From positions 92,660 to 156,659 of the forward strand of contig JAXCGZ010007632.1 in the NCBI GenBank assembly GCA_037179515.1: a stretch of DNA of 64,000 nucleotides. Direction: 5' to 3'. This DNA is from Halocaridina rubra. Its lineage: Eukaryota; Arthropoda; Malacostraca; Decapoda; Atyidae. The notes below the pieces were generated by a model. The model did no database searches and was not told the origin of the DNA. It saw only the letters and a program-made list of their open reading frames with translations. This document shows positions 10,634 through 20,170 of this stretch, piece after piece. Each line of letters begins with the position of its first letter. Positions within the stretch are counted from its first letter, which is position 1. Made by a program: the position numbers and the translations under genes.

Positions 10634-10793
10634 TGTTGTATATTATATATGCTGTATTATTATGTTTTGTATGTTATTATTAGACGTTAAGGTAATTGTT
10701 ATTTCTATTGCTTGCAGATTGTTAATTATGGTGTGATTTTGTTGTAGACTAAAGCCATTGTATTATGGTGAGACACTGTTTCATTTACAAGAA
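10634..10793 (+). repeat. 5' LTR of the conventional gypsy element
   Basis: About 160 bp beginning TGTTGTATATTATATATG. It matches 15349-15487 over most of its length. The 3' copy carries an AATAAA signal (GAATAAAGCC); here the equivalent reads ACTAAAGCC. The exact 3' border is uncertain by a few bases because both copies share CATTTACAAGAA. Confidence 0.7.
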
Positions 10794-10824
10794 TTTATTC
10801 TACAACAATTATAAAAGATCATCT

Positions 10825-11610
10825 CCTGCATCCAGATAAGCTCAACATTGATCCTAGAGCACCAGATGCTGAGAAGGAATACAAGCACTGGAAAAAAAAT
10901 TTGTCAACTTCATTGAGGAGTGTTGAGCCAATACACCTAACAAACTGTGCTGTCTAACGAAATATGAGTCTGCTTCCGAGTACAAACATATTGTTGATCA
11001 TGTAACTTTCAATGCAGCTATTGGAATCCTGGATAAACCTATTTATAAAAAGAGAAAAATTTTATTTTTACATGTCATCTGTTGGTCACAAGACAACAAC
11101 AGCAGATGGAGAACATCAACGAATTCTTACAACAACTACATAAGCTGAGCAAGAACTGCCAATTTACAGCTGTTACTGCTGAGCAGTACCGTGAGGACCT
11201 GGTTTGAGATGCCTTCATATATGGTCTCCAATCTGGCATGATTCGTCAGCAGTTACTTGAAAACCAGGAACTAAGTTTGAGCCAGGCCTATGAGACTGCA
11301 AGGGCACTTGAGCTCGCTCAGCATAATTCTGAACAGTATGCTCAAGCTGCAGCCACCCAAGTTGTTGCTGCTTTACCTGCTGATGATTTGCCTGCAATGA
11401 AATCTGACAACTGCCGCTTTGTAAACAACACTGTTGGCTCTTCACATACAGAATCAGTTAATGCTGCTACCACAAAGAAAAAATGTTGGTTATGAGAGCG
11501 AATTCTGCATCTTTGGTCTAAATGTTCTGCTCAAACCAGTAAGTGTACATCCTGTGGCAAGACAGGTCACTGGGCTAAGGAATGTCAGTCAAAGCATAAG
11601 TGGAAAATTG
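10825..11610 (+). pseudogene. gag remnant with CCHC zinc knuckle (gypsy)
   Basis: Structural gag protein of the gypsy element, in several frames. An early part reads PDAEKEYKHWKKNF, the tryptophan-containing start of many gypsy gags. A later open stretch (11238-11495, 85 codons) has RQQLLENQELSLSQAYETAR. At 11521-11596 a nucleic-acid-binding knuckle of CX2CX4HX4C type is readable (CTSCGKTGHWAKEC). Stops at several points, for example in 11200-11210, break the frame. Confidence 0.75.
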
Positions 11611-11633
11611 TAGCTTCAACTGGCCATGGAGAG

Positions 11634-12047
11634 TTGTGTGCAATTTCTGCTGCTGCACCTGACTGCTTATCAATTTCTACAGCTCCTATATTGATTAATA
11701 ACTATAATGCAACAGCACTGATTGACTCAGCCAGTTCAGATGGCTTTATTGATTACAAATTAGCATGGAGACTGAAGTTGCATATCAAGCCCAGTTCCCA
11801 AAGTATCACCTTAGCAATGGCATCTAAACGTGCTCCAGTCAGAGGTGTCTGTCACGCAGATTTAATTATAAATGACAAGCATTATAAAAGAACTCACCTA
11901 GAGGCAATCGAAGATCTGTGTGGTGATATCATTTTGGACTTGGATTTACAAAAACATAGCATGCTGCTCTTACTATCCTGTATAGTGGGCCAAAACCTAA
12001 TCGACGAATTAATGACCCATAAGCCTATATTTGTAGCTTGGCTGTAG
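11634..12047 (+). pseudogene. Aspartic protease of the conventional gypsy element
   Basis: 137 open codons. The retropepsin-like active site appears as ALIDSASSDGFID (the family norm has a glycine after the Ser or Thr), followed by a substrate-flap-like region and a conserved GDIILDLDLQKH segment near the C-terminus. It lies between the gag knuckle and RT, as expected for the standard gypsy order. The frame ends in a stop before RT, so no gag-pol fusion is possible. Confidence 0.72.
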
Positions 12048-12059
12048 CAAATCTCTCCA

Positions 12060-12700
12060 AACCACGTCTATTTGCTAATATGAAGGCAAATGTTAAGCCA
12101 ATTGTGACTAAATATCGCGAATACAGTGCTACTAAGCAGCAGTTTATAGCTCAAGAAGTTAAGGAATAGTTAGCAGAAGGTATTATTGAGCCTAGCTTGT
12201 GTCCTTGGTGAGCTTAGGTAGTAGTTGTGAAAGATGAACTTGATCGCCGTAAGAAACATATGTGTGTAGACTACTGCAATACTGTAAATTTGCATACTGA
12301 CCTTGATGCATACCATTTGCCCAAGATCGAATCTCTAGTTAATAAATTAGCGTAATACAGAATCTTCTCAGCAGTTTGCTTGAAAAGTGTGTATTATCAG
12401 GTGCCTTTATGCGAGGATGACAAACCGTACACAGCTTTTGAGGCTAATGGAAGCCTATTTCAATTCACAAATGTGCCCTTTGTTGTAACTAATGGTGTGG
12501 CGGTTTTGCAGCGTGCTATAGACATATTTGTTGATGAGGAGAACCTCCAAAATACATTTCCATACCTGGATAATATTACTGTTGCAGGGAGAGACCAAGC
12601 TGAACATGATGAATGTGTGAAAAGACATTTAGCTGCTACTAAGAGAATATGTCTTACTCTAAATTAATCAAAATCTATACTGTCAGTTAGTAATATTTCT
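12060..12700 (+). pseudogene. Reverse transcriptase of the conventional gypsy element
   Basis: Readable RT with internal stops at about 12168, 12210 and 12353. Motifs: EGIIEPSLCPW, then MCVDYCNTVNLHT, the palm segment FQFTNVPF, and the catalytic box FPYLDNITVAG, in which the second aspartate of YxDD has become Asn. The longest open piece is 12380-12667. Not functional. Confidence 0.8.
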
Positions 12701-12727
12701 GTTCTTGGTTACGAAATCAGTGATGGG

Positions 12728-13330
12728 TTGATTCGACCAGATAAATCTAGGATGAAGCTACTTCTTAATCTTGAACCACCTATGAGTATGAATGCTTTAA
12801 AGAGAGTATTAAGCATGTTTGCATATTATGCCAATTGGATATCTTGTTTCTCAGACTATGCTCAGCCCTTAATTAAGGCAAAAACTTTTCCACTAACTTC
12901 TGAGGCTTGTAAAGCACTTAGCAGTTTGAAGCAACTTCTCATGAATTCTGCTCTACGTTGTTCTGACAATTCCAAGTCTTTTGTGGTGGAATGTGATGCC
13001 TCGGATTATGCAGTTTCGGCTATGTTAACTCAGTTGGAACAACCAGTAGTGTTCATGTATCAAATGTGAATGGACATGAATGACATTATCCATCAGTTCA
13101 AAAAGAAGCTACAGCAGTGATTGAGGCTGCAAGAGAATGGTCTCATTTTTTGTCTGGTCAACGCTTTACCATCATGACTGACCAGAGATCAATTGCATTT
13201 ATGCTGGACAATCATAAGCAATCAAAGATTAAAATTGATAAAAGCCACAGCTGGCATTTAGAGTTGGCCAATTTTTGTTATGATATTCGTTATCGTCCAG
13301 GATGCTACAATGTTTTTTGCTGATACTTTA
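12728..13330 (+). pseudogene. RT thumb and RNase H of the conventional gypsy element
   Basis: Open pieces 12728-13069 and 13117-13323. The first has the thumb segment MNALKRVLSMFAYYANWI and the first RNase H aspartate in VVECDASDYAVSAML. The second has the glutamate helix (VIEAAREWSHF) and TDQRSIAFML. A stop and frame change near 13070 separate them. Confidence 0.75.
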
Positions 13331-13826
13331 AGTCGTTCTTGCTGCAATGCCAATTTTTCACCATCTCTCAAGAAATTACATGATGATTTATGCCATCCAG
13401 GTGTAACTTGCCTTCTTCAATATGTGTGATCAAAGAACTTGTCATTCTCAACAAAAGAAGTAAAGGAAGTATGTTCTGCATGTCATGCATACGCTGACCT
13501 AAAACCACAGTTTGTTTCTATGTCTCTTAGGAAACTCATTAAAGCTACACAAGCATTAGAATGTATAAGCGTTGATTTTAAAGGGTCTTTGCCTTCACGG
13601 ACAAACAACAAGTATCTGTTAGTTCCAGTGGTTTCCATTTTCTATACCATGTAAGGATACATCTTCCAAGACTGTAATTCAATGTTTGGAAGCAATTTTT
13701 TCTGAGTGGCGCTCAAAATTTTATTCACTTTGACAGAGGCTTGGGGTTCATATCTCGGGAAGTGCAGGAATATCTTTTTTTCCTTATCACCCTGAGGGGA
13801 ATGCACAGGTTGAAAGATACAACGGG
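13331..13826 (+). pseudogene. Integrase N-terminus and core fragment (gypsy)
   Basis: Zn-binding region with LHDDLCHPGVTC and EVCSACHAYADLKP, then the core start ECISVDFKGSLPS with the first catalytic aspartate. Near 13780-13825 the glutamate region is readable (YHPEGNAQVERYNG). The sequence then changes abruptly into an I-type LINE. Placement after RNase H is the ordinary gypsy order and contrasts with the Gmr1-like elements in this window. Confidence 0.75.
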
Positions 13827-15348
13827 ATTGATACTCTCAGTTCTCGTTGCGAAGCAGATCAAAGGAAACCTTCTCTCATGGATCAAGCAGAGCCTACAAA
13901 ACCATAGTGCTTGAGTCAAAGTACAAGGGCACTACTCCACCTACAAAAACCACAAAAATGGGACCCCCCCAAAGTGGAATCCTTAGCCCCTTCCTCTTTA
14001 ACTGTCTCATGGAAAAATTCATGGACACTGCACTAACACATGGAGCCAAACTCTTCAACTATGCAGACGACTTTGCCCTTGTCACAACAGGCAACAGAAG
14101 CTCCAACAAGACCCAGCGCTACCTAGATACAAGACACTCCACTTCCTGAATACCAATGCCTACCCGCATGGAACGACCAACCACTCAGCATAAAGATCGA
14201 GTTCCCTCTCTGACAACCCCAAAAGCTCAATCAACCTGCTTCTCCTTAAAAACATATATAAGGAAAAACTTCAGAGCTGGAGCAGGCCAAACTCCCAAGT
14301 CTTCTACACTGACGGCTCAGTAAATCAAGAAACTGGAGCCTTTGCCGGCACCTTCACCACCAGAAACCACGTCCAATCCTGGAGACTGTCAAACTGCTGC
14401 TCGTACTCCAGACTGAGCTTGTTGCCATAGCCAACACCCTCAAATTCTTCACCCAGCAAGGAGCTTACCATGCCACTCCTCATAGACAATGTATGCACCA
14501 TCACCACCATTCTCAACCTCTACCAAAGGACAATCAGCCTTGTAAAAGCAATCACTCTTGCCTGGATTCCAGCCACTTCGGCATCAAGGAAAATGGGGAA
14601 GCTGATCAGGCCGCCAAACAAGCCACTCTTAGAGCAGAAATCCAAATATCTCTGCCTCCTGGGATTCAACAGATAAGAAATAAAGCCACCAAGTAACTCC
14701 TCACTGTCTTACTAACTAGACACAACCTGTGCACAGACACTGGCTCCCCCTCCACCTGGTGGTACAAAGCCACCACCAATCTTCAGCAAATCACCCTGCC
14801 CAAGAACCTTTGACGAAGCACTGCGGTCAATGTGTACCGTCTGAGACTTGGGTACAAGTGCACCTGGTGAATACTTGAGGATATCGTCAGGGAGTGCACC
14901 TTCTGCCAGGAAACCTCACCTCATTCACTGCTCCACTACATCCTTGAATGCGATGCATTTTCAGGAATTCAACAGAAAACTGGTGCCCCCGAAACATCCA
15001 GCATAGATCCCAATGCCCTTCATGTTGCTAGCTCCATAATCAGACTAGCAACAAATAACTACATGGACAGTCTACTGAATACCATTAGTCAATACCCTCC
15101 ACCCAGATAACTATGTAACAACTCTCAATCATCACCAACACATGAGTTCATGAGGTTGAAAACCAATTTCTCAACCTATCCAGGGCTACTAAAAGAATAT
15201 TGGTTTGATGTACTTACCTAATTGTGAACTAATAATCCTGAGCTGAACACTTATGTTTTCTATTATCATTACAGATTAGTACAACCCCACCTACGGGCCA
15301 AAAGGGAAGGCCCGGTCACCCACAAGAATGAATATCATCATCATCATG
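13826..15348 (+). mobile_element. I-type LINE fragment (RT end, RNase H, 3' end)
   Basis: 5'-truncated non-LTR element of the same family as 28050-37350. The RT palm is open at 13847-14149 with GPPQSGILSPFLFN and an intact catalytic box YADDFALV. At 14300-14340 an RNase H start is readable (YTDGSVNQETGA). At 14560-14700 comes the motif HFGIKENGEADQAAKQAT, where the family has H-x-G-x-x-GNE-x-AD. A CCHC-like C-terminal segment follows (CTFCQE, about 14905). It ends in (ATC)n at 15333-15347, inside the LTR of the host gypsy element. An RNase H domain after RT is characteristic of the I group of LINEs. Confidence 0.82.
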
Positions 15349-15487
15349 TATTATTATTTTTTGTATGTTACTATTAGACATTAAGGTAATTGTTATTTCT
15401 TTTTCTTGCACATTGTTAATTATGGTGTGATTTTGTTGTAGAATAAAGCCATAGTATTATGGTGAGAAACTGTTTCATTTACAAGAA

Positions 15488-16080
15488 CTATATAACAAAG
15501 AAAATAGAAAAATACATTGTGACTAAAAGACTTCAAATATTTTCAGTGACTATTTCGACACTTCATTACAGTTATATTCCTATCCATTTAAATACATGCC
15601 ACTGAATAGTGACAATTTAAGAAATGTTAAAATCAGAGTACAGACTTTATTGGTTTCAACTCATTGAAGTATTAAATTGGCAATAAATATAAAATTGCTA
15701 AAGAAATAAAAGATTTCTAATAGTCATGTTCTAAATAGCTTTGTATACAGTATGCTGTAAGAAGTGTCATTGCCCTCGTCGAAGCCTGAGCATGTGAGAA
15801 CACTAAAAATTATCCAACACATATGTAGAGATCTATGATACCGCAGTGAACTCTACATGTATACTGTTCATATGTTAACCTGGATTATTCCAGGATTATA
15901 CAATGTTCATTGCTAATTGAAAGGTGAGTATATACTTTCACAGTTATTGAACAAGCACTACATACTCAGCTAGCAGCGATAATGTAAGGTGTGGTATGCC
16001 ATTTATAAAAAAAAATTGCAAAACGTTGTCTCACAAACCATCCAAGGAATACCAGACACCTTTTTCGTTCCCTTCAATAT
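15488..16080. other. Non-coding part of zinc-finger duplicon A
   Basis: AT-rich sequence matching 38660-39215 of duplicon B (for example TTCAGTGACTATTTCGACAC beside TTCAGTGACTATCTC). No reading frame of note. It lies downstream of the zinc-finger pseudogene and may be its 3' untranslated or intronic DNA. Confidence 0.6.
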
Positions 16081-17283
16081 CTAATTACTTTTCCATTTTT
16101 ACAAGATGAAGATCTAACTTTATTGGTTCATGAATAAGGTGCTTATAGGTGTTCCTCCCTTTGGTGTCATCAACTCTTTTCAAAACATGTACTTGATCAT
16201 TCCTTTCATCTAGTTCATCATCAGGTAAAATTTCTTCTTCTTTATTGCTAAAACGCTCGTCTTTGACCTCAGTCTTAAGTAAAGAAACTGTCGTATCATC
16301 TTTCTCCTGATTGCTACTGAAGAGATCTGAGAAAGTTTCAGGATCATGTTTAAGAGCTTGGACACATAGTGTGCTAGTTTTTTCACTTTATACTACTGAT
16401 TTAATAGTATCTGATGGTTCATCAATTTTCGAACACTTATCATATTCTGCACTGATACCAAGAGCGTTATCATTTCCTGAGGATGTAATGTCATGCAAAT
16501 TCAAATTAATCTGAGGATCAATTCTTTTGCCTTCAGTATGTATTTTCAGGTGCCCGTTCCAGTTATCAGACTTACTGAATTTTTTCCAACACATACTACA
16601 TGAGTAATGTTTTTCTTCCGTATGCATTCTCGTGTGTGTATTAAGAGTAGATTTTCCGCAGAAGCTCTTTCCACAGATACTACACAGTCTTTCATGAGAA
16701 TGTATTCTCATATGTTCTGTTAGAATACCTATCCAACTAAAACTCTTCCCGCAATCAGTATAATTATAAGGTTTTTCAAGTGTGTGTGTCTTCAAAAGCT
16801 TACTAAGGCAATCTTTTCGAGCAAACCCTTAACAACAATTATTGCATTTGAAGGGTCTTTCTTTTGTGTGTACAGTCATATATATAGTGGCATGCCCTGA
16901 TTTTGTAAAGCCCCTGTTGCATATAGTACACATACATGGATTTTCTTTGGTATGAACCCTCATATGTGAGGTAAGATTGCTCTTGTAACTAAAACCTTTT
17001 CCACATTCAGAACATTCAAATGGCTGCTCTTTAGTATGAATCCTCATGTGTGTGATAAGACAGCTTTTTACACTAAAAGCCTTTCCACATTCAGAACACA
17101 AAAATGGCTTCACTTTGGTATGAACACTGATATGTGTGATAAGACGGCTCTTGTCACTAAAACTCTTTCCACATTCAGAACACACAAATAGCTGTTCTTT
17201 GGTATGAACCCTCATATGTCGGATGAGACTACCCTTTGCACTAAAAATCTTTTTGCATATGCTGCATATGAATAGTTTTCTTG

Positions 17284-19002
17284 TGATTACCTAATTGTGT
17301 TTACGGGAAAGAGCCCAAAGCTCGTATCTTCCCGTCTCCTGATCGGTTCCATTTTAGACTTAGTGATACTTATCATACCTGTCCTTAAAACTATGGATTG
17401 AGATAGCATTAACTACCTCCTCGCTTAGCCAATTCCAATTATCAACTACTCTTACACTGAAAAAGTATTTCCTTACATCCTGCAAAGAAGTTTTCTTACC
17501 AAGCTTCAAACTGTGACCTCTAGTTCTAGAGCCAGCCATATCGAAATATCGATCCCTATCCACTCTATCATAACCATGAAGGAATTTAAAGACTGTCACC
17601 ATATCCCCCCTTACTCTTCTAGCTTCGAGTGATGGTAAGTCTAATTCCCTCAGCCTCTCATCATAACCGAGATTGCGTATTTCTGGTACCAGTTTCGTGG
17701 CATGTCTTTGAACTTTTTCAAGCTTAGCTATGTGCTTTTTCAAGTGCGGATTCCAAAAGGGGGCTGCATATTCGAGTTTTGGCCTCACATAGGTTACATA
17801 AATATTTCTGAACATTTCCTTGTCCATGTGCCTGAAGGCTACCCTTACATTTGATAAGAATTCATATGCTGCCCTTACTATGCCATTTATATGTATTTCT
17901 GGAGACAAATCTGCCAGTATGTTTACTCCTAGGTCTCTCTCATTTTCTGTCTCTTGAAGTTGTACTCCAGCCACCGAGTAGTCAAGCTTGGGCCTTCTTG
18001 CACTTGTACCCATTCTCATTACCTTACATTTTGAGGTATTGAATTTCATTAGCCACTTTTCTGACCACTCATGCAGATTATTTAGTTCCTCCTGAAGTTC
18101 TCTACTATTGTTCTCGTTTTTTACTTTCTTCACAATCTTTGCATCATCTGCAAACATATTCATGAATGAATTTACAGACTCTGGTAGGTCATTTACATAT
18201 ACAAGGAACAAAAGTGGCCCTAAAACTGAACCCTATGGAACTCCACTACTAACTCTTCTCCATTCAGACACTGAGTGTCTTACTCTAACCCTCTGTTCCC
18301 TTCCTTCTAAGTAAGTTTTTATCCATTCCAAAACATTTCCACCTATTCTAGCCATTGAGTGCAGCTTCCTAATAAGTCTCCCATGTGGAACAGTGTCAAA
18401 CGCTTTCTGGAAGTCTAGGAATATGCAATCTGCCCAGCCCTCTCTTTCCTGTAAGATTTGGTTTACCTCATCATAAAATTCTAATAAGTTTGTTACTGTT
18501 GATCTACCTTCTCTGAAGCCATGTTGCCTCACTGACAAAAAGTTGAAGGATTCCAAGTGAAGAGAGATATGTTTCCTTAGTAGTTTCTCCATAACTTTGC
18601 AAACTATGCTGGTCAAGGAAACTGGTCTATAGTTCAGAGCCGTATCCCTCCTTCCCTTTTTGAAGATAGGTATCACATTTGCTTGTTTCCAGCATCTTGG
18701 AATCTCCCCCGACTCCAGTGACTCCTTAAATATGATACTTAGTGCCACTGATATTGTGCTTGCGCATTTTTTAAGCACACGAGGGGATATGTCATCAGGA
18801 CCTGTAGCTTTATGAACATCTAAATCCATCAGCGCTTTGCATACCTCTGTGGCTGTAAGGTTGATGTTCTCTAATACCGGCCCTTGAGCTTCTATCACTT
18901 CAATCTGAGGGGGTGGGGTATTTTCTACTGTAAATACTGACTGAAACTCCTTGTTCAATTCTTTGCAGATCTCTTCATCCGTCTCAGTGATGCTTCCATC
19001 CG
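17284..19002 (-). mobile_element. CR1-type LINE, family L, copy 2 (5'-truncated)
   Basis: Same family as 4997-8138, inserted in the zinc-finger pseudogene. ORF2 is open at 17360-18211 and 18233-18958 in one frame. The only break is a TAG that replaces the glutamine codon of the conserved GVPQGS motif (18233-18235). The 5' end stops at about residue 430 of ORF2 (near 19002). The tail unit CAATTAGGTAAT is at the 17284 end. TGTG flanks both ends (17282-17285, 19003-19006). Confidence 0.92.
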
Positions 19003-19004
19003 TG

Positions 19005-20060
19005 TGATTACCTAATTGTGATTACCTAATTGTGTTTACGGGAAAGAGCCCAAAGCTCGTATCTTCCCGTCTCCTGATCGGTTCCATTTTATACTTAGTG
19101 ATACTCATCATACCTGTCCTTAAAACTATGGATTGAGATAGCATTAACTACCTCCTCGCTTAGCAAATTCCAATTATCAACTACTCTTACACTGAAAAAG
19201 TATTTTCTTACATCCTGCAAAGAAGTTTTCTTACGAAGCTTCAAACTATGACCTCTAGTTCTAGAGCCAGCCATATCAAAATATCGATCCCTATCCACTC
19301 TATCATAACCATGAAGGAATTTAAAGACTGTCACCATATCCCCCCTTACTCTTCTAGCTTCGAGTGATGGTAAGTCTAATTCACTCAGCCTCTCATCATA
19401 ACTGAGATTGCGTATTTCTGGCACCAGTTTCGTGGCATGTCTTTGAACTTTTTCAAGCTTAGCTATGTGCTTTTTCAAGTGCGGATTCCAGAAGGGGGCT
19501 GCATATTCGAGTTTTGGCCTCACATAGGTTACATAAATATTTCTGAACATTTCCTTGTCCATGTGCCTGAAGGCTACCCTTACATTTGATAAGAATGCAT
19601 ATGCTGCCCTTACTATGCCATTTATATGTATTTCTGGAGACAAATCTGCCAGTATGTTTACTCCTAGATCTCTCTCATTTTCTGTCTCTTGAAGTTGTAA
19701 TCCAGCCACCGAGTAGTCAAGCTTGGGCCTTCTTGCACTTGTACCCATTCTCATTACCTTACATTTTGAAGTATTGAATTTCATTAGCCACTTTTCTGAC
19801 CACTCATGCAGATTATTTAGATCCTCCTGAAGTTCTATACCATTGTTCTCGTGTTTTACTTTCTTCACAATCTTTGCATCATCTGCAAACATATTCATGA
19901 ATGAATTTACAGACTCTGGTAGGTCATTTACATATACAAGGAACAAAAGTGGCCCTAAAACTGAACCCTGTGGAACTCCACTACTAACTCTTCTCCATTC
20001 AGACACTGAGTGTCTTACTCTAACCCTCTGTTCCCTTCCTTCTAAGTAAGTTTTTATCCG
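19005..20060 (-). mobile_element. CR1-type LINE, family L, copy 3 (5'-truncated)
   Basis: Second head-to-tail insertion at the same site, ending in two tail units (19005-19034). Its RT C-terminal half is open. The 326-codon frame 19095-20075 begins in zinc-finger sequence (MRVHTR) and runs straight into the LINE at IKTYLEGREQ, a chance chimera. The 5' junction has TATCCG, and copy 2 has CATCCG at its own 5' junction, followed each time by TGTG, so both truncations ended on the same short motif. Confidence 0.92.
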
Positions 20061-20170
20061 TGTGTGCACTCTCAAGTGTTATTTCAGATGGGATGATTTA
20101 CAAAAGGACTTATCACATTCAATACAGGAGAAAAAATTCTCTATATTTCAAACAGACACCCTGAAGCTGG

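Larger units (their letters stand above)
10634..15487 (+). mobile_element. Conventional Ty3/gypsy retrotransposon (gag-PR-RT-RH-IN order), disrupted
   Basis: A second, unrelated LTR element. Two similar sequences of about 160 bp, 10634-10793 and 15349-15487 (the latter missing about 20 bp at its start), share TTAAGGTAATTGTTATTTCT and TATGGTGTGATTTTGTTGTA and are read as short LTRs. A possible ACTA direct repeat lies outside them, and duplicon B shows the empty site near 38643. The interior follows the ordinary gypsy order: gag with a CCHC knuckle, protease, RT, RNase H, integrase. It is cut off at about 13826 by a 5'-truncated I-type LINE that has replaced the end of integrase. Multiple stops. 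A primer-binding site was not recognised. Confidence 0.82.
16080..20170 (-). pseudogene. C2H2 zinc-finger gene, copy A (pseudogene, interrupted by LINEs)
   Basis: About ten C2H2 fingers on the minus strand with the usual H-T-x-E-x-P-F linkers, as in DNA-binding transcription factors. One finger lies at 20062-20165, upstream of the LINE insertion, and the rest at 16520-17283. Open stretches are 16829-17215 (CSECGKSFSDKSRLITH and similar) and 16388-16795, in the same frame. In-frame stops occur in the 20085 finger, at 16829-16831 and at 16388-16390. Downstream of the last stop the same frame continues for about 90 codons of acidic, finger-free tail (16080-16387, including EEEILPDDELDERND) that is conserved in copy B. 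A long acidic tail C-terminal to the fingers is less usual than an N-terminal effector domain. Partner and targets unknown. Confidence 0.85.

Noticed and set aside
19095..20075. 326-codon frame starting in a zinc finger, as a host gene
   Set aside because: All but the first few codons are CR1-type RT; the start is a junction artefact.
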